A stretch of DNA of 34,068 nt from Hydrogenophaga sp. (lineage in GTDB: Bacteria; Pseudomonadota; Gammaproteobacteria; Burkholderiales; Burkholderiaceae_C): assembly GCA_020048405.1 (NCBI GenBank), contig JAIFMP010000168.1, forward strand, positions 1 through 34,068, written 5' to 3'. The notes below the pieces were generated by a model that saw only the letters and a program-made list of their open reading frames with translations, did not search any database and had not been told where the DNA came from. Position numbers and translations under genes: made by a program. The first letter of the stretch is position 1. Every line of letters begins with the position of its first letter. Positions 8,220 through 16,245 of this stretch are shown here, one piece after another.

Positions 8220-8541
8220 CGGAGCTCCTTGCTGCATCGCCTGAAGCGGCTTTGGGCCGTGAACCCATCACCACCGGGTCACCGAAATAGGCCGCCACGT
8301 TGAGCAGTTCAAACACGTCAATCACGGCCTCGCTGTGGCCCACCAACCGCAGTTCGCGCCCCTGTGCTTGTGCGGTCTTTTTGGCCAGCATCAGCAACTG
8401 CAGCCCGGCGCTGTCCATCTCGCTGACCTCGGACAGGTCAATTTCCGTGGGTAAGGGCTCGGAGAAGATCGTTTGCTTGAGTTCCGCCGCACGAAAAATC
8501 GTGAACTCGCCGGAAATGTGCAGGGCATCGGCACTGCTCAT
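8209..8541 (-). CDS. STAS-domain protein (anti-sigma-antagonist type)
   Basis: This 110-residue STAS domain is of the SpoIIAA/MlaB type. The phosphorylatable-serine motif is intact in DLSEVSEMDSAGLQLL (Ser44). Such domains usually bind a partner kinase or anti-sigma factor and switch by serine phosphorylation. The start is ATG 8541, whose ATGA overlaps the relic TGA of the cheY-like gene. The C-terminus is a low-complexity tail (MGSRPKAASGDAARSSDGS). It lies between the response regulator and cheA, so it probably works with the kinase or the receptor array. The partner is unknown. Confidence 0.88.
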   Translation of the reverse strand: MSSADALHISGEFTIFRAAELKQTIFSEPLPTEIDLSEVSEMDSAGLQLLMLAKKTAQAQGRELRLVGHSEAVIDVFELLNVAAYFGDPVVMGSRPKAASGDAARSSDGS

Positions 8542-8875
8542 GGCAAACACAGCCGTTGCACCGCGCCACCCAGGCTTTGGCACCGGCGGCCTGCCCTTCG
8601 CGCTTTTTAGACTCTTCCGACTCGGTCGTCAGCATGATGACCGGTGTGAAACGGTAGGCTGGCAACTGCTTGACGGCCTTCAGGAACGAAATGCCGTCCA
8701 TGTTGGGCATGTTGACATCGCTGATGATCAGATGCACTTTTTGGCCAGTGAGTTTGGCCAGCGCATCGCGTCCGTCCGAGCCCTCAATGACGGTGTAGCC
8801 CGCGCCCTTGAGCGCAATGCCCACCACCCGGCGCACCGAGGCGGAGTCGTCAACGATCATGATGGTTTTGCTCAT
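8438..8875 (-). pseudogene. CheY-like response regulator, C-terminus lost by a small out-of-frame deletion
   Basis: The first 103 residues are a near-perfect single-domain receiver: D9/D10, phospho-acceptor D53 (IISDVNMPNMDG), T83 (MLTTES) and GAKAWV. After GAKAWV the family continues with a Val-Lys-Pro-Phe segment carrying the conserved lysine, then alpha5. Here the frame instead reads ARCNGCVCHEQ and runs 42 residues into the STAS gene, to 8438. In another frame, 8564-8538 encodes AVQRLCLP-stop, the normal CheY ending, and its TGA overlaps the STAS ATG (ATGA). So about 31 bases seem to have been lost at 8564-8567. As written, the protein lacks the conserved lysine and alpha5 and is unlikely to signal normally. 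A sequencing or assembly error is possible. Confidence 0.85.
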
Positions 8876-8886
8876 GTCTCAGCCCT

Positions 8887-10038
8887 TCAGAAAAAACTGA
8901 TGTCGGAAGATTTGGCCTGGTCGACCTTGCCACCCGAGTGTATGACGTGCTGGTCGGCCATGACGTAGGATTTTTTCATTTCACCCAGCAGAATCTGGGG
9001 ATCGGAAGCGACGAGAACGCCCGTGTCGGTGAAGGTCTGTTGCCCGTCTTTCACCACCTGGGGCATCAGCTCCATGTTTTTGATGACCTGGTTCAAGATC
9101 TGGCTCACGCGGTCCTGGAACTGGAACTCGACCAACGCCTGGTTGATTTCGCCCTGTATGCCCATGCTGGCCAGCTTGAGCGTGTCGCTCGACCGCTGGA
9201 AGGTGTCGTTGACGGTTTTGAAGTCCTCGATCACTTTGGCAATCACGGCCTGAGAAGCCGCCAGCGAGTTTTCTTCCTGCTTGACCGAGCCCTTGACCAC
9301 CTGGCAGGTTTCCAGGATGGCTGTGCTGATGACCTCGACCTTTTCTGCAATGCGCCGCCCGGTTTCGCCAGACTGGTTGGACAGCATCCGGAATTCTTTG
9401 GCCACCACGGCAAAGCCACGGCCCAGATCCCCGGCACGAGCGGCCTCAATGGCGGCGTTCAGCGCCAGGAGGTTGGTTTGCTGGGCAATGCGGGCCACAT
9501 CGCTGGCCATGCTTTGCAACTCGACGATGAAGCGGTCCAGCCCCTGGACCTTGGCCACCATCTCGTCCATCCGGGCGGTGGCATCTGCCTGCACCGCCAC
9601 CAGCTCATTCAGTTTGCCTTCGTTGCGGGTGTAAATGGCACCGATGCCCCCGTCGCTGTTTTCAAGGCTGTCGGTTTCGTTGGACGTGGCCTGGATGGTG
9701 CTGTCGATCTTGTCCACGATGCTGCCGAACTGATCGGACAGGGCGTTGACGGCGGTTTCCATTTGCTCGCGCGAGGTATCGATGTGGCCCTTCCAAATGG
9801 GTACCACCTCTGCCGCAAAGCTGGCCTGGCCAGCCAGGTAAGTTTGGGTGCGCTTGCTCTGCTGGGTCAACGTGCTGACAAACCACAGGCCGGTTGCGGC
9901 ACCTGCCACCACCAGCACAACGGCCAGGCACACGGACAACCAGGTGAACCCGGCGGCCAACAACACAGCGGCACCGCCCGCAATGCCCAGAGAGCAGCCA
10001 ACGGCAAATGGGGTTCGGTGGTTTTGCATTGTTTTCAT
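8887..10038 (-). CDS. Methyl-accepting chemotaxis protein without periplasmic sensor domain
   Basis: The product is about 383 residues from ATG 10038. Two closely spaced hydrophobic segments (about 13-29 and 33-55) are joined by almost no periplasmic loop. A helical cytoplasmic region follows, with the receptor tip at about 182-222 ([20 protein letters not shown]). There is no HAMP and no ligand domain, so input is probably cytoplasmic or from the membrane. The C-terminus ends SSDISFF, another phenylalanine-rich tail. In-frame upstream ATGs exist at 10071 (GGAG nearby) and 10095, so the start is uncertain. It is the first gene of the che operon. Confidence 0.9.
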   Translation of the reverse strand: MKTMQNHRTPFAVGCSLGIAGGAAVLLAAGFTWLSVCLAVVLVVAGAATGLWFVSTLTQQSKRTQTYLAGQASFAAEVVPIWKGHIDTSREQMETAVNALSDQFGSIVDKIDSTIQATSNETDSLENSDGGIGAIYTRNEGKLNELVAVQADATARMDEMVAKVQGLDRFIVELQSMASDVARIAQQTNLLALNAAIEAARAGDLGRGFAVVAKEFRMLSNQSGETGRRIAEKVEVISTAILETCQVVKGSVKQEENSLAASQAVIAKVIEDFKTVNDTFQRSSDTLKLASMGIQGEINQALVEFQFQDRVSQILNQVIKNMELMPQVVKDGQQTFTDTGVLVASDPQILLGEMKKSYVMADQHVIHSGGKVDQAKSSDISFF

Positions 10039-10116
10039 GGCGGGATGATTTTTGTCAATGTACCTGCCCATCCACTCCGGGGCACTGACGAACATCAACA
10101 AACGGTGTATGTGGTG

Positions 10117-10132
10117 TGCAAAAAGCAGGCCA
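10117..10132 (-). promoter_or_regulatory. Candidate sigma-54 promoter of the che operon
   Basis: The minus strand reads TGGCCTGCTTTTTGCA, against the sigma-54 consensus TGGCACG-N4-TTGCW. The GG and GC doublets have the exact required spacing, and only two positions of the -24 block differ. Transcription would begin near 10107, just upstream of the possible starts of the first receptor gene. It is a single-site match and is unproven. Confidence 0.42.
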
Positions 10133-10172
10133 ACGGCCCAGGTGGCCTAAGTGCGGGGAATGATGTGTGTGA

Positions 10173-10187
10173 AACCGGAAACCGGTT
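10173..10187. promoter_or_regulatory. Inverted repeat AACCGG-AAA-CCGGTT upstream of the che operon
   Basis: This perfect 6-base inverted repeat with a 3-base centre lies about 65-80 bases upstream of the predicted sigma-54 start. It could be an activator (enhancer-binding protein) site; this is inferred only from position and symmetry. The rest of 10039-10258 is non-coding, with an AT-rich block at 10226-10256. Confidence 0.3.
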
Positions 10188-10258
10188 ACCCAAAGATGAT
10201 AGCTGTCTGTGCATTGCTGTGTTGAACAAAATGGCAAAAACGCTAAAATTTAAAGCAG

Positions 10259-11364
10259 CTACAGCCGGAGCAAGTCTGCCGCCGAGCGCACCACACCCTG
10301 CACGCTGCCGTGTTCGGCAAAGCGCTGGCGCAACCAGGTGGCGTGGTTGCCTTCCTGGCCGGCGGTGCGTTCGATTTCGTCCAGTGCGGCTAGCGAGTTC
10401 AGCGCCTGGGCGTGGGGCTGCAGCACACGCAAGGTGGCCAGAATGTCTTCGCGGATGCTGATTTGTTCGCGCGTTTTGGGGTTGACCATCATGCCGTCCA
10501 GCCCGAAGCGGCAGGCCTGGAAGCGGTTGTAGGTGTAGACCAAATAGTCGTCTTCGGCGGGCATGGGCTCGGTGCGTTGCAGCAGGTGGCGGCACAGGGC
10601 TTGCAGGTAGCAAGCCAGGCCAGCAGCGCGCTCCACGGTCAGGGGCGTGTCGCACACCCGCAGTTCAATGGTGCCGTACTCGGGTTTGGGGCGGATGTCC
10701 CAGTAAAAGTCTTTCATCGACTTCACCACGCCGGTGGATTCCATTTTGGTGAAGTAGTCGTTGGCAAACTCGTCCCAGGGGCGCGACCACTTAACGGGAA
10801 GGCAAACACCGAGTTCAGCCGGGCCGAGTCGAACAGCGTGTCCACCCCCTGCAAATACGGCGACGACGCGCTGAGCGCGATGAAGTGCGGCACGTAGCGG
10901 TTGAGCGAATGCAGCAGAAACAGCGCCTCGTCCGCACTGGCGCAGCCGATGTGCACATGCTGGCCAAACACGGTGAACTGCTTGGCCAGGTAGCCGTACA
11001 GGCCGCTGAGTTCCTTGAACCGGGGCTTGGCAAAAATGCGCTGCTCGAACCAGCGCTGGAACGGGTGGGTGCCGCCCCCGGCCACCTCGATGTTGAGCCG
11101 GTCACCGGCGGTCACCAGGGTGTTGCGGATGTCGCGCAGCTGGGCCAGCAGCTCGGCGTGGTCGGTGTGGATTCCGGTGGCCACTTCGATCATGCTTTGC
11201 GTCATTTCGGGGGTGACCACACCGGGAAAGGGCTTGCGGCCCAGCAGTTCCAGCAGGTCGTTGGCGGTGCTGGAGAGGTCAAAGTCGTAGGTGTTGACCA
11301 GTTGCAGTTCCAACTCCACACCCATGGTGAGCGAGTCGGATGATTTGAAGCTTTCCAGAGGCAT
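10259..11364 (-). pseudogene. ybdK: YbdK-type carboxylate-amine ligase (glutamate-cysteine ligase 2 family), frameshifted
   Basis: Two adjacent minus-strand frames together make one protein of about 368 residues, the normal length of YbdK (weak glutamate-cysteine ligase activity; ATP-dependent). The first part (from ATG 11364) has [38 protein letters not shown] and ends at [10 protein letters not shown]. After that the other frame continues [20 protein letters not shown], then DIRPKPEYGTIELRVCD and TYNRFQACRFG. The join is a four-C run on the coding strand (GGGG at 10778-10781 on plus); one extra C restores the reading. As written the protein stops early at 10723, after 213 residues. It is either a recent frameshift or a homopolymer error. 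The next gene upstream is an antiporter, 15 bases away. Confidence 0.9.
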
Positions 11365-11379
11365 GGTGGCGCGTCGCTT

Positions 11380-12576
11380 TCAACTGTCCTGGTGGGCGTG
11401 GGCTTCGCGGGCTGCCACCAGGGCACGTTGAGTGACCATGGGGCCCAGCAGCTCCAGCACCAGCACCATCCCGGCGATCGTGGCCAGGGTCTGGTCGGCC
11501 AGGTCAAAGCCCACGGCTCCACTCTGCCCCACCAGCAGCACCACAAAAGCCGACATGGGGCTGAGGGCCAGGCCTGTCATGACCCCCTTTTGCTGGCTGA
11601 TACCGCTGACGCGGGCCGTGCCCACATTCACCGCCACTTTGGCCAGCCCGCGCACCAGCACCAGCACGACACCCAGCAACAGGCCTTGCCACACATCCGC
11701 CCACTCCAGCACCGAGGCCACGTACACAAACAAAAACACCCCCAGCAGGTCACCCACGGTGCCAAAGTTGCGCTGGGCGTTGGTCAGGTGCACGCGCCGC
11801 TCGCGCGCCACGATGCCAAACGTGAGGGCTGCCAGCAGCGGCGACAGTTTCAAGCCGTAAGCCGCCGTGGTCAGCAACACCACCGCCAGGGCAAACACCA
11901 CGGTCACGCCATCGGGGGCGCGGAACTGCTGGCCTTTCAGGAGCTTGGGCACCAGGTACCCCAGCACGGCCCCCACCGCAATGGACGTGGCCAGCACATG
12001 GATGCTGCCAAACGCCGCCTGCAGCCAGTCGCCCGACACGCGCAGCGTGCGTGAGCCCATCACCACTTTCAGCGCCAGCACCGACATGAGGCAGTTGATG
12101 GCGGTGAGGTGCATCACCCGCTCGGTGACTTGCCCCGCGCTGCGCAGCTCATGCACCACCCTCAAAATGCCGGCCGGCGAACTGGCTATGGCCAGCGCCG
12201 CCACGGCCAGGCGCACGTGCTGGCGCATGTCATCAAACAGGCCGGTGGCGGCATACACCAGCACAAAGGTCAGCACAGACTCCATGACGCCCGCCGCCAG
12301 CACCCAGGGGTTGGCCCTGAACCAGCGCAGGTTGATGCGGTAGCCCAGCTCAAACAGCACCAGCGACAACGCCACGTTGGCCACAAACGGCAGGCCGGTG
12401 ATCTCATCGGTCAGGCCGGGCAAGTGGACCGCACCCGCCGCCATGCCCACCGCCACGTAACTGCTGACGCGGGGGATGTGCCAGCGGGCGTTCAGCGCAT
12501 CTGCCAGCAACCACGCCACCAGCAGCACCAGCGGCCAGGCAACGGCTTGCAGCAAAAAAGACAGGTTTCCGGTCAT
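11380..12576 (-). CDS. Cation:proton antiporter, CPA2 family
   Basis: This 398-residue integral membrane protein has about 11-12 hydrophobic segments with the layout of the sodium/hydrogen exchanger (CPA2/KefB-like) domain. Recognisable parts are IPRVSSYVAVGMAAGA near the N-terminus, LVLFELGYRINLRWF (the loop with 'FE.G') and the 'SSPAG' turn at about residue 132. There is no C-terminal TrkA-N/RCK domain, so it lacks the nucleotide-binding gate of Kef channels. It probably exchanges K+ or Na+ for H+; the ion cannot be assigned. It lies tightly between the methyltransferase gene (9 bases) and the ybdK-like gene (15 bases), in one apparent operon. Confidence 0.88.
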   Translation of the reverse strand: MTGNLSFLLQAVAWPLVLLVAWLLADALNARWHIPRVSSYVAVGMAAGAVHLPGLTDEITGLPFVANVALSLVLFELGYRINLRWFRANPWVLAAGVMESVLTFVLVYAATGLFDDMRQHVRLAVAALAIASSPAGILRVVHELRSAGQVTERVMHLTAINCLMSVLALKVVMGSRTLRVSGDWLQAAFGSIHVLATSIAVGAVLGYLVPKLLKGQQFRAPDGVTVVFALAVVLLTTAAYGLKLSPLLAALTFGIVARERRVHLTNAQRNFGTVGDLLGVFLFVYVASVLEWADVWQGLLLGVVLVLVRGLAKVAVNVGTARVSGISQQKGVMTGLALSPMSAFVVLLVGQSGAVGFDLADQTLATIAGMVLVLELLGPMVTQRALVAAREAHAHQDS

Positions 12577-12585
12577 GTTGAGCCG

Positions 12586-13467
12586 TCAGACGCTGAAACG
12601 CGCCTCAAGTTCAGGCAATGGCATTTCTTGCAGCACCTGGGTCAGGCGCTCGCGTGCACGGGCCACTTGCTGTGCCGTGGCGCCGTGGCTGGCCAGGATC
12701 AGCTCGTTTTTCATGGAATGCTCCCAACCCACCAACTCGGTCACCGTGACTTGGTAACCATGCGCTTCCAGTTGCAGGCAACGCAGCACGTTGGTGATCT
12801 GGCTGCCGAACTCGCGCGCGTGCAGCGGGTGGCGCCACAACTCGCTCAGCGGGCTGCGCGAGGCGCTCAGTGCCTTGTGTTTGCGTAGGGCGGCGGCCAC
12901 CTCGGCCTGGCAACACGGCACCAGCACCAGGTGGCGGGCCTGCTTGGCCAGGCCAAAGGCAATGGCGTCGTCGGTGGCGGTGTCGCAGGCGTGCAGCGCG
13001 GTCACCACGTCGATGCGCGGGGGCAGTTCGGTGCTGGTGGTGGCGGCCTGCACGCTCAGCGGCAGGAACGACATGCGGGCAAAACCCAGCTCGCGGGCCA
13101 GCTCGCGCGAACGCTCCACCAGCTCGGTGCGGGTTTCAATGCCGTAGACATGGCCCACGCTGCGTTGGGCAAAAAAGCGGTCGTACAGCATGAAGCCGAG
13201 GTAAGACTTGCCTGCGCCGTGGTCGGCCAGGGTCACCGTGCCGCTGGCGGCCAGCACCTTGTCCAGCAGTGGCTCGATGAATTGCAGCAGGTGGTTCACC
13301 TGCTTGAGCTTGCGGCGGCTGTCCTGGTTGAGCTTGCCCTCGCGGGTGAGGATGTGCAACGCCTTGAGCAGCTCCACCGACTGGCCAGGGGCCAGGCCCA
13401 ACTGTTCATGCACCGAGGGAGCCACTGCCACTGCAGCAGCCTTGGAATGTGGGGGGCGTTTCGACAT
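12586..13467 (-). CDS. SAM-dependent methyltransferase (Methyltransf_32-like)
   Basis: A 293-residue Rossmann-type methyltransferase. The SAM loop is TLADHGAGKSYLGFMLYD, followed by VYGIETRTELVERS, ALHACDTATDDAI and a VLVPCCQAE motif. This PCC(Q/H) signature and the 'DLCAG/DHGAGKG' loop resemble the GSTCD/RRNAD1-like methyltransferases whose substrates are mostly unknown. ATG 13467 is chosen because the protein then starts MSKRPPHSKAAA; the open frame extends upstream into the end of the channel gene. No leader or TM segments, so it is cytoplasmic. Substrate not predictable. Confidence 0.85.
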   Translation of the reverse strand: MSKRPPHSKAAAVAVAPSVHEQLGLAPGQSVELLKALHILTREGKLNQDSRRKLKQVNHLLQFIEPLLDKVLAASGTVTLADHGAGKSYLGFMLYDRFFAQRSVGHVYGIETRTELVERSRELARELGFARMSFLPLSVQAATTSTELPPRIDVVTALHACDTATDDAIAFGLAKQARHLVLVPCCQAEVAAALRKHKALSASRSPLSELWRHPLHAREFGSQITNVLRCLQLEAHGYQVTVTELVGWEHSMKNELILASHGATAQQVARARERLTQVLQEMPLPELEARFSV

Positions 13468-13489
13468 GCGGGGATGATAGGTCAGGCAT

Positions 13490-13909
13490 TCAGCGCTCAG
13501 GCGGGGGGCTCTGCGCGGCCAGCGCCCGGCGCAGCTGGGCCACTTCTTCGCGCACATGGCGGATTTCGCGCATCAGGTCGCGCTCTATCTGGCGCTCCTC
13601 TTCGTCCACCTCCCGCTCCACAAAAATGGCCGCCAGCGATGCCGTCACCAGCGACAGCACCGCCAGGCCCAGCAACACCACCACCACCGAAAACCCGCGC
13701 GACGCGTGTGTGGAAGGCACCAGGTCGCCATATCCCACTGTGGCCGCGGTGGTGAAGGCCAGCCACAGGCCGTCGCTGAGGGTTTCTACCTTCGGATCCA
13801 GCCACCAAAAGCCCACCCCACCCAGCAGCAAAATGAGCATGGCCAGTACGAGGGAATACATCAGCCCCCGGCGGATCAAAAACAATTGGCGTTTGCGGTG
13901 TTGGGTCAT
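13490..13909 (-). CDS. Two-TM potassium channel protein
   Basis: This 139-residue Ion_trans_2-type channel subunit has TM1 at about 18-38, a pore loop with selectivity filter TVGYGDLVP, and TM2 at about 72-92. It ends in a charged coiled-coil tail (EREVDEEERQIERDLMREIR). It would act as a tetramer in the inner membrane. No RCK domain is present. Start ATG 13909 follows an open frame that reaches 13966. It is divergent from srkA, with only 38 bases between the starts. Confidence 0.92.
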   Translation of the reverse strand: MTQHRKRQLFLIRRGLMYSLVLAMLILLLGGVGFWWLDPKVETLSDGLWLAFTTAATVGYGDLVPSTHASRGFSVVVVLLGLAVLSLVTASLAAIFVEREVDEEERQIERDLMREIRHVREEVAQLRRALAAQSPPPER

Positions 13910-13947
13910 GCACCGGATTGTCTCGCGGCCCGCGCACAATCGACCGC

Positions 13948-15021
13948 ATGAGCAACCCCGACGCACCGCACCCGTTCGAATCCCTCACCCCCGACCTGGT
14001 GCAAGACGCCCTCAGCAGCGTGGGCCTGTGGGGCGATGGTCGGCTGATGGCCCTCAGTTCCTACGAAAACCGCGTGTACCAGGCCCACCTGGACGAACCG
14101 GTGCAGGGCCACAGTGCCGTGGTGCTGAAGTTCTACCGTCCCGAGCGCTGGAGCCTGGCGCAAATTGAAGAAGAACATGCCTTTTCAGCCGAGCTGGTGT
14201 TGGCCGAGGTGCCGGTGGTGGCCCCGCTCATGCTCAACGGCAGCACCCTGCACCACATCGGCGGTTTTGCGTTTTCGGTCAGCCCCCGCAAAGGCGGCCG
14301 CCGCCCCGAGCTGGACGACTTCGACGTGCTGGAGTGGGTGGGCCGTTTTTTGGCACGCATCCACACCGTGGGTGCCGCCCGGCCCTTTGCCCACCGCCCT
14401 GCCCTGACCACGCAGACCTTTGCGCTGGATTCGCGAGACTGGCTGCTGGCCCACCACATGGTGCCGCTGGACATGCAATCGCGCTGGGAAGCCGCGCTGG
14501 CCAAGGCCCTGGATGTGTTGCAAGAGGTGGCACCCGAAATAGCAAACTATTCAATACCAACAAGCGCTGGATGCATAAATGACGATGAATTTCAGCCGGG
14601 GGCGCTGAAGGCCATACGCCTGCACGGCGACTGCCATCCCGGCAACATTCTGTGGACGCCCACCGACTTGCCCGGCGGCGGCCCCCACTTTGTGGACCTG
14701 GACGACGCCCGCACCGGCCCCGCCGTGCAAGACCTGTGGATGCTGCTGGACGGCGACCGCCGCCAGCAAACCACGGCGCTGAGCGCCCTGCTGGAAGGCT
14801 ACGAACAGTTCCGCCCCTTTGACCGGCGCGAGCTCAAGCTGATCGAACCTCTGCGCACCCTGCGCCAAATTCACTACAGCGCCTGGCTGGCCCGCCGCTG
14901 GGCCGACCCCACCTTCCCCATCAACTTTCCGTGGTTTGGCAGCAGCGACTACTGGGCCGGGCAAATCCACCAGCTGGAAGAACAGACCGAAGCCATGCAG
15001 GAGCCGCCGCTGGTGGTGTGA
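13948..15021 (+). CDS. srkA: Stress response kinase A (YihE family), with in-frame insert
   Basis: SrkA is a Ser/Thr protein kinase related to choline kinases that protects cells from stress-induced (MazF-linked) death. This copy has 357 residues, against about 330 usual. The kinase core is intact: LSSYENRVYQ at the N-lobe, lysine in VVLKFYRPERW, catalytic LHGDCHPGNILW and metal-binding FVDLDDARTGPAVQDLWMLL. The start is ATG 13948; the frame is open further to a TTG. Residues about 198-215 (YSIPTSAGCINDDEF) come from an AT-rich, repeat-like stretch at 14539-14592 placed just before the catalytic loop. The insert adds no stop, so the kinase may still fold, but activity is uncertain. Confidence 0.93.
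   Translation: MSNPDAPHPFESLTPDLVQDALSSVGLWGDGRLMALSSYENRVYQAHLDEPVQGHSAVVLKFYRPERWSLAQIEEEHAFSAELVLAEVPVVAPLMLNGSTLHHIGGFAFSVSPRKGGRRPELDDFDVLEWVGRFLARIHTVGAARPFAHRPALTTQTFALDSRDWLLAHHMVPLDMQSRWEAALAKALDVLQEVAPEIANYSIPTSAGCINDDEFQPGALKAIRLHGDCHPGNILWTPTDLPGGGPHFVDLDDARTGPAVQDLWMLLDGDRRQQTTALSALLEGYEQFRPFDRRELKLIEPLRTLRQIHYSAWLARRWADPTFPINFPWFGSSDYWAGQIHQLEEQTEAMQEPPLVV
14539..14592 (+). repeat. Copy D of the dispersed ~50-base repeat, inside srkA
   Basis: It begins ATAGCAAACTATTCAATACC, has core CAAGCGCTGG and ends GATGAATTT. It is visibly AT-richer than the surrounding coding sequence and resembles the intergenic stretches at 766, 25017 (closest) and 31472. It keeps the srkA frame open. 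Confidence 0.5.
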
Positions 15022-15039
15022 GGGGGGTTGGCCGCCGAC

Positions 15040-15492
15040 TCAGGTTGGGAGTGGAAGCACAAAAGGGTCGTGACAAGGCACCCCAAGGGGTTCAAAGTGT
15101 TTCAGGTTGCGGGTCAACAAGCACAAGCGGTTTGACTGTACCAACGCGGCAATCGCCACGTCGGCAAACCCGGGGTGGCGACCTGCAGCCCAGGCGGCGT
15201 CGGACATTTCGCCCAGCACCTGCGCCACCTGTGCATCCAGCGGCAAGATGCGCCCGGCATACCCCGCCACCAAGCCGTCTAACCAGTTTTGCAAGCGCGC
15301 TGCGCGCTCAATGCCACCGCTGCGGCGCAGCTTGGCAATGCCCTGCGCCAACTCTGCCACTGCAATGCAAGGCAAGTAAAGCTGGTGGGCACGGTCGGTC
15401 AGCCAGGGGGCCAAATGCGCGGGCACATGCATGTCTCGCCCCGGTGCCAGCGCAGACACCACACTGGTGTCCAGCAAGTACCCACCTGTCAC
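15040..15492 (-). CDS. PIN-domain ribonuclease toxin, VapC family
   Basis: The 150-residue PIN domain has the acidic metal-binding set: D8 (LLDTSVV), E47 (AVAELAQG), D111 (GFADVAIAA), and N129 in the LLTRN ending. VapC toxins cleave tRNA or rRNA under stress and are held by their antitoxin. The start is a GTG at 15492 that overlaps the antitoxin stop by four bases (GTGA), the usual arrangement for coupling. The exact RNA target cannot be predicted. Confidence 0.92.
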   Translation of the reverse strand: MTGGYLLDTSVVSALAPGRDMHVPAHLAPWLTDRAHQLYLPCIAVAELAQGIAKLRRSGGIERAARLQNWLDGLVAGYAGRILPLDAQVAQVLGEMSDAAWAAGRHPGFADVAIAALVQSNRLCLLTRNLKHFEPLGVPCHDPFVLPLPT

Positions 15493-15731
15493 AACTCAAG
15501 CACCCGCATGGGCGTGGGGTCTCGCTCCATGTCCAGCGCCTCGGGCATACCCAGCAGGTAGCTGGCCAGGTTGGGCTTGGCAGTGGCATACAGGCGTTGG
15601 CCGTCCTCAAACGGCACAACCATGGCGCAGGGTTTGCCGTGGCGACTGATGGTGGTGGGCTGCCCGCCCTCAGCGGCAGCCATCAAGGCAGAGAATCCGG
15701 CCTTGGCATCTCGTATTTGAACAACTTGCAT
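15489..15731 (-). CDS. Phd/YefM-type antitoxin of the VapC pair
   Basis: This 80-residue antitoxin starts MQVVQIRDAKAGFSALMAA, with the Phd/YefM N-terminal DNA-binding fold (ISRHGKPCAMVVPF). The C-terminal part (LGMPEALDMERDPTPMRVLEL) should wrap the toxin. ATG 15731 has AAGGGG about six bases upstream. It overlaps vapC by four bases and lies 35 bases after the XRE gene on the same strand, so the three may be cotranscribed. Confidence 0.9.
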   Translation of the reverse strand: MQVVQIRDAKAGFSALMAAAEGGQPTTISRHGKPCAMVVPFEDGQRLYATAKPNLASYLLGMPEALDMERDPTPMRVLEL

Positions 15732-15766
15732 TGAACACCCCTTTTTTGTGACCACATCAGGTCATT

Positions 15767-16198
15767 TTAATCGGAGGCCAAGGTGTCTGCAGGCGAAACA
15801 ACCGCCGCGCCGTGCGCCTTGGCAAAGGTGAGGATGACTTCCCGGATGACCTTGCGCTGGGGCACAGGCAATTTCAGAAACGCCTCAAAAATGTCCCGGT
15901 CCTGGTAGCCGATACCGGTGTCCCAGCGGGCGCGGCGTTGCTGCACCCGGTGTGCCGTCTCGCTGCCAAACCGCAACTGTTGTGGCGGCACACCCAACCA
16001 CTCAGCCAGCACCAGCAACTTCTCTTGGCTGGGCAGGGTTTCGCCACGCAACCAACGGCGCACGCCATGCAGGGTCATGCCCCGTCCCCAATACCGGGTG
16101 TTGAACTCACGCTCCAGCACAGCGGGCTTGGGCTGGTAGCCAGCCGCCGTCATGGCCTCACGTAACCGATCCGCAAATTGAGCCTTGGCGTTTTCCAT
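15767..16198 (-). CDS. XRE-like transcriptional regulator
   Basis: The product is 143 residues. The N-terminal half looks like a lambda-repressor-type HTH: FADRLREAMTAAGYQPKPAV, TLHGVRRWLRGETLPSQEKL and LAEWLGVPPQQLRFG. The C-terminal half is helical (DIFEAFLKLPVPQRKVIREVI) and probably a dimer or effector region. It is divergent from the mod gene (99 bases between starts), with a 22-base inverted repeat in between. It reads in the same direction as the antitoxin/toxin pair downstream. A role in repressing itself and mod, like a controller protein, is inferred. Confidence 0.85.
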   Translation of the reverse strand: MENAKAQFADRLREAMTAAGYQPKPAVLEREFNTRYWGRGMTLHGVRRWLRGETLPSQEKLLVLAEWLGVPPQQLRFGSETAHRVQQRRARWDTGIGYQDRDIFEAFLKLPVPQRKVIREVILTFAKAHGAAVVSPADTLASD

Positions 16199-16245
16199 TC
16201 AGTCACGCTAAGAAGGGACTGAATCACTCAGGTAACATGTAAATA

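Noticed and set aside
10225-10258. Sigma-28 (flagellar) promoter for the che operon (TAAATTTT ... GCCATTTT on the minus strand)
   Set aside because: The -35-like box is good, but the spacing is 9 rather than 11 bases and the -10 is poor.
10226-10262. AT-rich block before the ybdK relic as a fifth copy of the dispersed repeat
   Set aside because: Only a TAGCTGC-like end matches; the middle and core are missing.
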